Source of the DNA: Halomonas faecis | GTDB taxonomy: Bacteria > Pseudomonadota > Gammaproteobacteria > Pseudomonadales > Halomonadaceae | Assembly: GCF_010993975.1 (NCBI RefSeq) | Contig: NZ_JAACZO010000016.1 | Coordinates: forward strand, 1-41,623 | DNA: 41,623 nt | Direction: 5' to 3' | Shown: positions 33,475 to 40,791 of the stretch, one piece after another | Numbering within the stretch: position 1 is the first letter of the stretch | How the letters are laid out: the number at the start of each line of letters is the position of its first letter | Notes under the pieces: generated by a model | What the model saw: the letters and a program-made list of their open reading frames with translations, nothing else | What the model was told of the DNA's origin: nothing | Databases searched by the model: none | Made by a program: the position numbers and the translations under genes

Positions 33475-34356
33475 ATGAAATTGCAGATGAAGACCCTCTC
33501 GTCCGCACTGCTGGCCCTTGCCCTGATTCCCGCGAGCCAGACCCTCATGGCCCAGGACAAGGATCTGGTCATCGGCACCAACAACTGGGCCGAGAACATC
33601 GCCGTCGCCAACCTGTGGAAGATCCTGCTGGAGGACGAGTACGGCTACGATGTCGAACTCTCCAATGTCAGCAAGAATGCGCTCTACACGGCCCTGGCCC
33701 AGGGCGATATCGACATCTCCATGGAGATCTGGCTGCCGATCACCGACAAGCCTTTTCTCGAACCCTACGAGGACGAGCTCGAGGTGCACGACGCCTGGTA
33801 CGAGGGCACGGGCTTGGGGCTGGTCGTTCCCAGCTACGTCGATATCGACACCATCCCGGAACTCAAGGAACGCGCGGACGAGTACGAATACCAGGGCAGC
33901 CCCTCCATCCTGGGCATCGACAGCGGCTCCGCGATCGCTGGCCTGACCGACGACGCCATCGAGGCGTACGAACTGCCGCTGTCGCAGGTCAACAGCTCCG
34001 GCCCCGCGATGATGGCGGCCCTCGACGGCGCCTACGCCAACGAGGAACCCATCGTCGTGACCCTGTGGAGCCCGCACTGGGCCTTCGCCGAATACGACCT
34101 CAAGTACCTCGAAGACCCCAAGGGCATCTACGGCGAAAACGAAACCATCTACTGGTTCTCGCGCGGCGACTTCGCCAGCGACGATCCCTGGCTGACCGAG
34201 GTGTTGAACGCCTGGAAAATGGACGACGACAGCCTCGGCGGGCTGATGGCGAGCATCGAGGAGGTCGGCGACCCCGTCGAGGGCGCCCAGCAGTGGATCG
34301 ACGACCACCGCGATCTGATCGACGAATGGTTGGAGGTGGAAGCCGAAGCGCCTTGA
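33475..34356 (+). CDS. Glycine betaine/choline/proline-type ABC transporter substrate-binding protein (OpuAC family)
   Basis: 293 aa from the ATG at 33475. The GGAGAG site lies between it and the in-frame ATG at 33451, which excludes the earlier start. Signal peptide at residues 1-29 (ending ASQTLMAQ). Mature protein: VIGTNNWAENIAVANLWKILL, GDIDISMEIWLP, WYEGTGLGLVVPSYV, VVTLWSPHWAFAEYDLKYLEDP. Several Trp and Tyr residues could form the aromatic box that binds quaternary ammonium or sulfonium groups. No permease or ATPase gene is adjacent, so it either works with a transporter encoded elsewhere or has lost its partners. Confidence 0.88.
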   Translation: MKLQMKTLSSALLALALIPASQTLMAQDKDLVIGTNNWAENIAVANLWKILLEDEYGYDVELSNVSKNALYTALAQGDIDISMEIWLPITDKPFLEPYEDELEVHDAWYEGTGLGLVVPSYVDIDTIPELKERADEYEYQGSPSILGIDSGSAIAGLTDDAIEAYELPLSQVNSSGPAMMAALDGAYANEEPIVVTLWSPHWAFAEYDLKYLEDPKGIYGENETIYWFSRGDFASDDPWLTEVLNAWKMDDDSLGGLMASIEEVGDPVEGAQQWIDDHRDLIDEWLEVEAEAP

Positions 34357-34366
34357 TCCTTTCGCC

Positions 34367-34394
34367 GGCCCGGCCTTCGAGCGATTGCCGGGCC
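34367..34394. terminator. Hairpin between convergent genes
   Basis: GGCCCGGC and GCCGGGCC pair perfectly over 8 bp around a 12-nt loop, in the 43-bp gap between the binding-protein gene (+) and the CbiX-like gene (-). There is no clear T-tract on either strand. Position suggests a bidirectional terminator. Confidence 0.45.
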
Positions 34395-34399
34395 GTGGG

Positions 34400-35272
34400 T
34401 CAGTCGGGCATGACGCTGCCGCCTGCGGGCGGCAGTTCCGTCAGCAGCGGCTCGCCGGCCAGGGCCTGCTGCAGGCGGGTCGCCAGGATATCCACGATGC
34501 CGTCATGCTCGCCGACCAGCCGCGTGGCGGTCACGTTCAGGCCGGGCGAGCGCGACATCGCCGCTTGGCAGATCTCGGCGATATCGCCCCCTTCGCCGGC
34601 ATGGCGGCCCGGGGAGAGGAACAGCATGGCGAGAATTACGTCGCCGTGGGCCATCGCCGGTGAAGCCAGCAGGTCGACCAGCAGCGGCTCGTTGAAGCGA
34701 TAGGCATCGCCGTCGCGGCGCTCCATGGAAGCGAAGGTGACGCAGCTCGCCTCATCGGCCAGCAGCACGCTCAACTGGCCGGCGAGGTAGTTGCGCACCG
34801 CCGTGACTTCCGGGTTCGGGCTGCCGTGATCGACCAGCACGACTTTCGGTCGCGACAGCCCCGCCATCCTTTCCCGCACGTTGTCCGCCAGCAGCCGCGC
34901 CAGGCGCAGGTCCACCGTCGTCTGGCTTTCGACCAGGGGCAGGGCCACCTTGACGCCCAACTGCGGGTAGCTGGCTTGCACCTCGCCGAGGCGCTCGGGC
35001 AGGTAGCCGGTCAGCGCCTGGCTGGGGCCGAAGAAGAAGGGAAGGATGAGCAGCTCGGTCACGCCCTGCTGGGCATAACGCTCGGCCAACGGCCCCAGCG
35101 ACACGGCCTTGCGCCCATCGAGCTTCTCTGCGGGGATCTTGAAGGAGTGCAGCAGGGAAGCGGCCTCGACCGCCTCGCCAGTGGTCCGGCTCAGGGCGTG
35201 AGCCAGGCGACGCAGGTTGAGCGTGGCCTGCGGGCGCAGGGAGCCGTTATCGACGAGCACGATCTTTCGCAT
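34400..35272 (-). CDS. CbiX/SirB-domain protein (sirohydrochlorin chelatase-like)
   Basis: 290 aa made of two related CbiX-like halves. Each opens with a strand ending in VLVDNGS or VLVDHGSPNPE, and each ends with a [FL]LSPGRHAGE-like or LPFFFGPSQA loop. The second half keeps His (VDHGS) and SPGRHAGEGGDI, the metal-inserting motif. The first half has Asn for the His (DNGS). Family members insert Co2+ or Fe2+ into sirohydrochlorin. No cobalamin or siroheme genes are nearby, so the role is uncertain. The ATG at 35272 follows GAGG. It lies 17 bp after the ABM-domain gene, in the same operon. Confidence 0.8.
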   Translation of the reverse strand: MRKIVLVDNGSLRPQATLNLRRLAHALSRTTGEAVEAASLLHSFKIPAEKLDGRKAVSLGPLAERYAQQGVTELLILPFFFGPSQALTGYLPERLGEVQASYPQLGVKVALPLVESQTTVDLRLARLLADNVRERMAGLSRPKVVLVDHGSPNPEVTAVRNYLAGQLSVLLADEASCVTFASMERRDGDAYRFNEPLLVDLLASPAMAHGDVILAMLFLSPGRHAGEGGDIAEICQAAMSRSPGLNVTATRLVGEHDGIVDILATRLQQALAGEPLLTELPPAGGSVMPD

Positions 35273-35289
35273 GTCGGGCCTCGCTGCGT

Positions 35290-35622
35290 TCAAGCGTCGT
35301 CCGACTCGCCGATCGTCTGGATGACCTCGAAGCCCTCGAACTTGGGCGGGCCCAGGTAGAGCCCCTCGCGGCGGCTCTGGCCGGCGTTGGCATGGGCGGC
35401 GCGGAACGCTTCGGAGTGCGTCCAGGCCTCGAAGTCCTCGCGCGAGCGCCAGATGGTGTGCGAGGCATAGAGGACGTGATCCTCCTCCTCGGGCCCGCGC
35501 AGCATGTGAAACTCGACGAAGCCGGGCAGGCCCTGCAGGTGGGTCTCCCGCTCCAGCCAGATCTGCTCGAACTCGTCCGTTCTCTCGGGATTGACTCGAA
35601 AACGATTCATGGCGATGAACAC
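35290..35622 (-). CDS. ABM-domain protein (IsdG/HmoB-like heme-degrading monooxygenase family)
   Basis: 110 aa beginning at GTG 35622, which has GAGGAG eight bases upstream; an ATG at 35610 would remove four residues. The sequence FIAMNRFRVNPERTDEFEQIW, PGFVEFHMLRG and YASHTIWRSREDFEAWTHSEAFRAAH follows the dimeric ferredoxin-like ABM domain, and the subgroup with a late HxxxG-like segment (AHANAG) contains heme-degrading enzymes. It precedes the CbiX-like chelatase in one operon, so a tetrapyrrole-related function is plausible. The 151-bp gap to the YefM gene is a divergent promoter region. Confidence 0.82.
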   Translation of the reverse strand: MFIAMNRFRVNPERTDEFEQIWLERETHLQGLPGFVEFHMLRGPEEEDHVLYASHTIWRSREDFEAWTHSEAFRAAHANAGQSRREGLYLGPPKFEGFEVIQTIGESDDA

Positions 35623-35713
35623 GTTGCTCGCTCCTCGTGGTTGGCCGCTCAAAGGGGTCCGGGTGACGATGACACCTTCGCCGGTGGTGGGCAAGCCACG
35701 CAAGACGTTCGCT

Positions 35714-35741
35714 TTGGCGTACGTTCGCAAAGGCGTACAAT
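35714..35741 (+). promoter_or_regulatory. Promoter of the yefM-yoeB pair
   Basis: TTGGCG (35714-35719), a 16-bp spacer and TACAAT (35736-35741) resemble a sigma70 promoter ending 32 bp before the antitoxin start. GGCGTAC is repeated at 35716 and 35732 within it, which could serve antitoxin binding. Inferred from sequence only. Confidence 0.5.
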
Positions 35742-35773
35742 CGGTGAAAGATTGAACACGCAAAAGGTGCGTT

Positions 35774-36016
35774 ATGACCGGAATCACCGCCACCGAGGCG
35801 CGCAGCAACCTATACCGGTTGATCGATGAAACTGCCGAGTCCCACCAACCCATCGTCATCATGGGTAAGCGGAACAAAGCCGTCTTGGTATCCGAAGAAG
35901 ACTGGGCGGCAATTCAAGAAACGCTTTACCTCCTCTCCGTACCTGGTATGCGGGAGTCCATTCGTGAGGGGAGGGATACCCCCGTGGATGAATGCGATGA
36001 GGAGCTGGACTGGTGA
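35774..36016 (+). CDS. YefM/Phd-family antitoxin
   Basis: 80 aa. It starts TGITATEARSNLYRLIDETAESHQPIVI, the Phd/YefM DNA-binding N-terminus, followed by KRNKAVLVSEEDWAAIQETLYLLSVPGMRESI and an acidic C-terminal tail that would wrap the toxin. It neutralises the downstream YoeB-like toxin and represses the operon. Its TGA overlaps the toxin's GTG start (GTGA at 36013-36016). Confidence 0.93.
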   Translation: MTGITATEARSNLYRLIDETAESHQPIVIMGKRNKAVLVSEEDWAAIQETLYLLSVPGMRESIREGRDTPVDECDEELDW

Positions 36017-36276
36017 CATGGAAGTTGGTTTACACCAAGCAAGCCCAGAAAGATGCAAAGAAGTTAGCCTCCAGCGGCCTCAAACCAAAAGCCCAGGAAC
36101 CGTTAGCGCTGATAGCGGAAGATCCATACCGCAAGCCGCCTCCGTTCGAGAAGCTCATCGGTGATCTTGCGGGGGCCTATTCACGTCGCATCAATATTCA
36201 GCATCGTCTGGTCTACCAAGTGCTCGAGGACGAGCGAGTGGTAAAAGTGCTCAGGCTCTGGAGCCACTACGAATGA
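36013..36276 (+). CDS. yoeB: YoeB/Txe-family toxin
   Basis: 87 aa from GTG 36013. WKLVYTKQAQKDAKKLASSGLKPKAQ, DPYRKPPPFEKLIGDLAGAYSRRINIQHRLVYQVLEDERVVKVLRLWSHYE matches YoeB/Txe from end to end. Conserved Glu (FEKL), Arg (SRRIN), His (QHRLVY) and the terminal HY are all present, so the ribosome-dependent mRNA endonuclease should be functional. It is translationally coupled to the antitoxin. Confidence 0.93.
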   Translation: MTWKLVYTKQAQKDAKKLASSGLKPKAQEPLALIAEDPYRKPPPFEKLIGDLAGAYSRRINIQHRLVYQVLEDERVVKVLRLWSHYE

Positions 36277-36636
36277 TGCACGACCAACCGCTGTGCCTCC
36301 GAAGTGATCGCCATACATCGAACTCACATCGTACCTCCTGCTGCTTTCCGATTCGGCACTGGCGTCGATGCAGCATCAACATGATCACTCTCCCTACGCC
36401 GACTTCGGGGGATCGTGAGATCAAGAGTCTCGTGCCTGATGATACCGAAGAGCCACGCCGCTGTGGCGGCTGGGGGGTGGCGAGCTGAGCGGTGTGCCAG
36501 GGCCGGTTTGCACCATGCTGTGCCAGCCGCAGAGGCAGGCAACGTTGATCCGGCGCATGGGCCGATCCATCCTCTGGTGCTACGCTGAATCTCAGAACGC
36601 CATAACGACACTGCCCATACGCAAGGGGATGGCGCC
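36277..36636. other. 360-bp gap without a supported gene
   Basis: Reading frames of 60-130 codons exist on both strands but none has a recognisable protein or a convincing ribosome site. The gap lies between the YoeB toxin and the DUF427 gene, just left of the AT-rich island. I see no repeat, tRNA or strong hairpin in it. Confidence 0.5.
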
Positions 36637-36969
36637 ATGCCAACGGCTTCCACCGAGCCCCGCATCACCCTGCACCCGCACGACCGTAGAGTGCAGGTGA
36701 ACATCGACGGCACCCCACTTGCCGACACCACCCGTGCCATCGAACTCCGAGAACGCGGCTACCCGCCACGGCAAAACATACCCCGCGATGACGTACGCAT
36801 GGAGCTGCTGACGCCCTCCAAGACGGTGACCCACTGCCCGTTCAAGGGAAATGCCTCGTATTTCTCGTTTGGCGATCACGCCGACGTGGCGTGGAGTTAT
36901 GAGAGGCCGATAGAGGGGATGGAAGCGATAGAGGGAAAGCTGGCGTTTTATAAGGAGATAGTGGAATGA
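36637..36969 (+). CDS. DUF427 domain protein
   Basis: 110 aa. It has the family pattern: RITLHPHDRRVQVNIDGTPLADTTRAIELRE, PPRQNIPRDDVRMELL, KTVTHCPFKGNASYFSF and the closing AWSYERPIEGMEAIEGKLAFYKEIVE. The TxCPxKG and WxYxxP motifs are diagnostic. Function of the family is not established. The ATG at 36637 follows AGGGGAT. It is the last GC-rich gene before the composition shift at about 37.0 kb. Confidence 0.88.
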   Translation: MPTASTEPRITLHPHDRRVQVNIDGTPLADTTRAIELRERGYPPRQNIPRDDVRMELLTPSKTVTHCPFKGNASYFSFGDHADVAWSYERPIEGMEAIEGKLAFYKEIVE

Positions 36970-37091
36970 CAGCTATCGACCCAAAGCGGCCATCCAGACC
37001 AAGGCAGCAGGCACGCTCACCGGTGTTAGGCCATGCAAGTCACAATCATGGGCAGCTTAACGTACTTAAAATCATTAAGGGCAGGGAACGA

Positions 37092-38105
37092 ATGTTTGAC
37101 ATCAGTTCTGCAAAGGTGAAGAAAGTAATTATTCATCGAGTGGGGAACAAGTTGAGAGATGAGGGGGTTCATATCTCACCAAATGAGTGCCATCGCTCAA
37201 CTACTCTTAATAATTTGTTATTAAATGGATTCTTGGCTCCAGTCATCAGAGGCGGTCAGGAATGCTGCCTTTCGCATGAGTCGGATATTTCTCTTAACAC
37301 GGTCAATCACTACGCGAGCAGTGTCTTTACAGATGTAAAAAATTTTATATCAAGCAGTGATGCGATCGCAAAGCACCTCTACAGTTGCTCGAACCATCCC
37401 AACATAGGAGGTGGAGAGTTTCTGATTATTCTTTTCGAAGATATTAGGAACGAAGGAAAGTCGGTGCAGGCACTAGGGTTGTTCAGAGTAGAAGGGAAAA
37501 ACGATTACCTAGATGTTGGCGAAGAGAAAGGAGCCATCCAAGTCTATGAACGAGCGGGGATATCTTTAGATAAAATTCAGAAGGGAGCTGTTGTTCTATC
37601 GGATGAATTGCAGGTGTTTGTAATTGATACATTAGGTAAAAAGACAAAGTATTGGATTGAAAATTTTTTAAAAGCCGTCCCAGCCCAGACGTCGAAGAAA
37701 AGTGCACAAATTGCAGGGTCTTTGCTCAAAGAGATATCCAAAAAAGTAGAGTCACCAAGCGCAGCACTAGAATTTTCTCGCCAAGTAGAAGGACTACTCA
37801 CTGAGGCGGACTCCTTATCCATCGCAGATCTGAGGAACGTATCTAGAGAATTTATAGGAGATAGTGAGATTGATGATCTTATGAATGGAGCGCAAATCAA
37901 ACACGGAGTTCTTCTTGATAACGACGTGCAGTTTGAAAGCAAAATGCTCGCTAAATACGCAAAAGACGTTGTAACAAAGGCACGCATTTCGAAGGGAGTG
38001 AGCCTGATCGTAACTAACCCAGGCGCGAAGATAAGCTCAATAGATGTAGAGTCTACTCATTCCGGCATTCGTGCGGTGGTTGATATTAAAATGGAAGAGG
38101 TATAA
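37092..38105 (+). CDS. NdpA/YejK-like nucleoid-associated protein (first gene of the AT-rich island)
   Basis: 337 aa from the ATG at 37092, close to the 335 aa of E. coli YejK. The reading frame stays open upstream to 36966, but those 42 residues look non-coding and lie in transitional GC composition. Matching elements are an N-terminal IIHRVGNKLRDEGV, the core GGGEFLIILFED then ALGLFRVEGKNDYLDV, a central KKTKYWIENFLKAV, and a final KGVSLIVTNPGAKISSIDVESTHSGIRAVVDIK strand set. Homology to PF04245 is judged by eye and is moderate. YejK binds DNA and associates with the nucleoid. Here the gene precedes a nuclease-like gene by 2 bp, suggesting a role in a defence system rather than chromosome upkeep. 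AT-rich codon use differs from all genes to the left. Confidence 0.7.
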   Translation: MFDISSAKVKKVIIHRVGNKLRDEGVHISPNECHRSTTLNNLLLNGFLAPVIRGGQECCLSHESDISLNTVNHYASSVFTDVKNFISSSDAIAKHLYSCSNHPNIGGGEFLIILFEDIRNEGKSVQALGLFRVEGKNDYLDVGEEKGAIQVYERAGISLDKIQKGAVVLSDELQVFVIDTLGKKTKYWIENFLKAVPAQTSKKSAQIAGSLLKEISKKVESPSAALEFSRQVEGLLTEADSLSIADLRNVSREFIGDSEIDDLMNGAQIKHGVLLDNDVQFESKMLAKYAKDVVTKARISKGVSLIVTNPGAKISSIDVESTHSGIRAVVDIKMEEV

Positions 38106-38107
38106 AT

Positions 38108-39052
38108 ATGGCTGGGGAGAAGTCAAAAAGATCAGGCGAAATCGGAGAAGCATTGGCGACAGCTCTTCTGGAGCGGATAGGTTGGTATAACTTAATTCAT
38201 AACATATCTATTGAATGCAATACGCCTTCGCATGTTACGGGAAAAAGAAAACAACGCCAGAGTCATGGTGAAGATCAGGTTTATTTGTATAATAATCCAT
38301 TTCATGATGACAGAACTGACATAGTACACGTATCAAATAAAAATATAATTGGCCGTTATCCCCAAGTAGGCACATTGAGGACAACCTTTAAAAGCCATAT
38401 AAAGGAACTCGGTGAAACTATTGAGTGTGCTAAGCACAATCAGAAGCTCCGGGAGATTGGGACTGCCTTCCAAGCCAGAAAGAAGCGGTACCACGCGGGG
38501 CTTCTCATATGGTTACATAACGATCACGAAGATATAGAGAAAAATATTCTCGCTGATCTTGCCCCCTCTCGTACTGATGTTGAGGGCGAGATCCCATATT
38601 ACATAATTGACAACGGTCGTGCCGCATTCTTACTTAAAGTGGTGGATGATCTGCGTAGGCGCGCTGTCGGTGGAGATTATAATTTCTTCTTTCCACGTAT
38701 AGGCACATCAATAACTGTAGATGAGATGCGAACAGGGCGTGCGCTTCCGCTGGAAATATTAGCGTCAGACATCATTCCTGCGGTGGTGACAAAAGATGGG
38801 AAAAAGGAATTGTTTTTGTACGCAAACGAAGCTTTTCATATAGATTCATATAAAAATCTAATGGCATATGGTCTGAATTTTGCCTCTGGACTTATTACAA
38901 CAATACGGATTGGGATGTCGAACTACAACGCGGCGCGCGATGAAGAGGACGCTAGTCATGCTAGGCTTGTATTCCACAATCGTGATGAGACTATAAGCCC
39001 ATTTTCATTCAATCGCTCAATCCTCGATCTTCTTCAAGAGGGTGCGCAATGA
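38108..39052 (+). CDS. PD-(D/E)XK-like protein resembling GapS4a, putative anti-phage nuclease
   Basis: 314 aa. The N-terminus KSKRSGEIGEALATALLERIGW (residues 5-26) is the helix with conserved Glu (E11, E14) that opens restriction-endonuclease-like folds. Then comes HDDRTDIVHVSNKN (66-79), where D71 and K78 fit the D...xK of the catalytic core, although Ser76 stands where Glu, Asp or Gln is usual. The overall arrangement matches, from memory, GapS4a of the GAPS4 anti-phage system. It starts 2 bp after the NdpA-like stop and overlaps the next gene by 4 bp (ATGA). Strongly AT-rich. Nuclease activity is inferred, not shown. Confidence 0.65.
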   Translation: MAGEKSKRSGEIGEALATALLERIGWYNLIHNISIECNTPSHVTGKRKQRQSHGEDQVYLYNNPFHDDRTDIVHVSNKNIIGRYPQVGTLRTTFKSHIKELGETIECAKHNQKLREIGTAFQARKKRYHAGLLIWLHNDHEDIEKNILADLAPSRTDVEGEIPYYIIDNGRAAFLLKVVDDLRRRAVGGDYNFFFPRIGTSITVDEMRTGRALPLEILASDIIPAVVTKDGKKELFLYANEAFHIDSYKNLMAYGLNFASGLITTIRIGMSNYNAARDEEDASHARLVFHNRDETISPFSFNRSILDLLQEGAQ

Positions 39053-40191
39053 AACAGACTATTGACTCTAACTATCTAATCCCGTCAGGTGCTGAGCTTC
39101 GGGTGTTGCTCAACAGTGCACACATCTCATATGGAGAGGTCCATTCAGCACTCAAAGCTAAAGGAGTGTTTTGTGGAAACAGTGATAAGCCAACTACTGT
39201 CCCATTGCTATCGGCTTTGCTACTCAAGCCATCTGAGTACGCGGCTTTGATCGAAGCTTCTGTTGATAGAGACTCCAAGCCAAAAGTTAAGTTATCATCT
39301 CTTGAACTGGTTGAGAAAAGTTCAGATTGGATTGCGCCATTAAAAGAACTTTTTGAAACGGACTTTAATCCTTTTCAAAATATAGAGAGCATTGAGGTTA
39401 TTGATGCCCCACAAGTAGTAGTTGACGGAAAAGAAAAAATAAGAATTCCTTATGCGATCAATCGAAAAGATTTTAGTCAGGATTGGACTAAAAGAGAGTT
39501 GAAGTTTAATGGTGAAATATCAATTGAACGACAAGGTGATTGCCTAAAGCTGGATTTTTCCTCTACGCACTCATCGAAGGAAACAGAATCGATCAATAAG
39601 CGTCTAACTTCGAAAATATCAAAGACCCTAAAAGGTTCTGGCGTAACTCAAAGTGATATTGAGCGGCGAATAATGTTTGGCAGTTTTTCAAATGAAGAGA
39701 GAGTACGGTTTTTCAAAAGGTTAACTGGAGGCCGTCGGCGAGAAATATCCAAAGGAAATGTCAATGATATGGAAATTAGTCGCGATATTTCTGGTCCGCC
39801 ATTACCGAACGATCCTCAAGTGTCTTGGATGAATCAGACAGTTAAGCGAATTAAGATAGATGGCGAAAAGCTCAACGACATCTTCTTGATTTCTGATGAA
39901 AAGTACTACTCTTACTATCATGTCCAAAGAATGGATGTAACCTTTCCTTATTCATTTTCTACAAATTCTGGAGATTTTAGGGTGGGTTTTTTCTTCAGCA
40001 CACCATCTCGTGGTGATACGACAAAAGAAGATGCGGAACTAACCTTCGAGGTTCATAGAATCTCCCATGACCACGTTGTTAATGCAGATTCTAAGAAAGA
40101 TATAAGCATGAATATTTCTAGGTCCGTTCGTGGACTAATCGAAGACGAATTCGAAAAGCTTATTGCTGAACGATCCACGCCTGCAGAATGA
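39049..40191 (+). CDS. GapS4b-like protein, partner of the nuclease-like gene
   Basis: 380 aa. The N-terminal region, LIPSGAELRVLLNSAHISYGEVHSALKAKGVF then DKPTTVPLLSALLLKPSEYAAL (residues 10-66), follows the pattern I recall for GapS4b proteins: a small helical module with a GVF turn and a TxPLL step. The rest (about 100-380) is mixed alpha/beta without a motif I can name. It overlaps the nuclease-like gene (ATGA at 39049-39052), indicating stoichiometric expression as a complex. Low GC, no membrane segment, no nucleotide-binding motif seen. Confidence 0.6.
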   Translation: MKQTIDSNYLIPSGAELRVLLNSAHISYGEVHSALKAKGVFCGNSDKPTTVPLLSALLLKPSEYAALIEASVDRDSKPKVKLSSLELVEKSSDWIAPLKELFETDFNPFQNIESIEVIDAPQVVVDGKEKIRIPYAINRKDFSQDWTKRELKFNGEISIERQGDCLKLDFSSTHSSKETESINKRLTSKISKTLKGSGVTQSDIERRIMFGSFSNEERVRFFKRLTGGRRREISKGNVNDMEISRDISGPPLPNDPQVSWMNQTVKRIKIDGEKLNDIFLISDEKYYSYYHVQRMDVTFPYSFSTNSGDFRVGFFFSTPSRGDTTKEDAELTFEVHRISHDHVVNADSKKDISMNISRSVRGLIEDEFEKLIAERSTPAE

Positions 40192-40215
40192 TTTGATTCC
40201 TGATCGGATTTTCGG

Positions 40216-40791
40216 ATGATGCACTATTATGAGGTCAGGCCTAACAACCGCAGGGAAGCCGATGGCTTTTTCAGTCCGTCTTCGGCTTCACTACAAAGCC
40301 GCGGTTACTGCGAGCGTTTACGAGCCGAGCTACATATGATCGGAACATTGGATAATCTGAAGAATAAGGTTGCTGAATACTGTGCCAGTTATCGGCACCC
40401 TGACATGGAGGATTTCAACCTAGGGCCTCTATACGACTTATTTCCTGAGCAAGACGGCGGATCAGTTCGTGCTGAACGCAAATGGAATGAAACCTGGCCT
40501 AGTAACGGTCTGGCTGGGGTGTACGCATTTCTCGATGGCGACGGTACTGTGATCTATATCGGGAGGTCGTCAATGAAAAGCTCGGTCAGCGCGAGATTAA
40601 ATGCGTATTGCGGGTACGGGCCCGAGAAAAAGTGAAAATTAAAGCACGAAGGCTGGAGCATTCAGCCTCGGTATGTGTGGATCGTCGGTGTGCCGCGAGC
40701 CACCCCGTTCGAGGCTGCTGCTCTTGAAGAGTTTCTGATCCGAGAAATTTCAACGTTCGACAATGTGAACGGGGTTGGAAAACTTGGTTAA
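40216..40791 (+). pseudogene. GIY-YIG nuclease-like gene interrupted by an in-frame TGA
   Basis: The frame from 40216 encodes LAGVYAFLDGDGTVIYIGRSS (the GVY and YIG strands of the GIY-YIG domain) and stops at TGA 40633-40635. The same frame continues without shift: KLKHEGWSIQPRYVWIVGVP and ATPFEAAALEEFLIREISTFDNVNGVG, then TAA at 40789-40791. That is the rest of the domain, with the catalytic Glu of the ALEEFLI helix and the terminal Asn. One nonsense change, for example from TGG, explains the break. The truncated 139-aa product would lack the catalytic Glu. It follows the GapS4b-like gene by 24 bp and could be a fourth, decayed member of the same defence island. Confidence 0.8.

Noticed and set aside
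36251..36643. 130-codon minus-strand frame in the gap before the DUF427 gene
   Set aside because: No recognisable motif, biased composition, no ribosome site.
40633..40635. TGA in the GIY-YIG gene as a possible selenocysteine codon
   Set aside because: No SECIS-like hairpin was identified and GIY-YIG proteins do not use selenocysteine; a nonsense mutation is the simpler reading.
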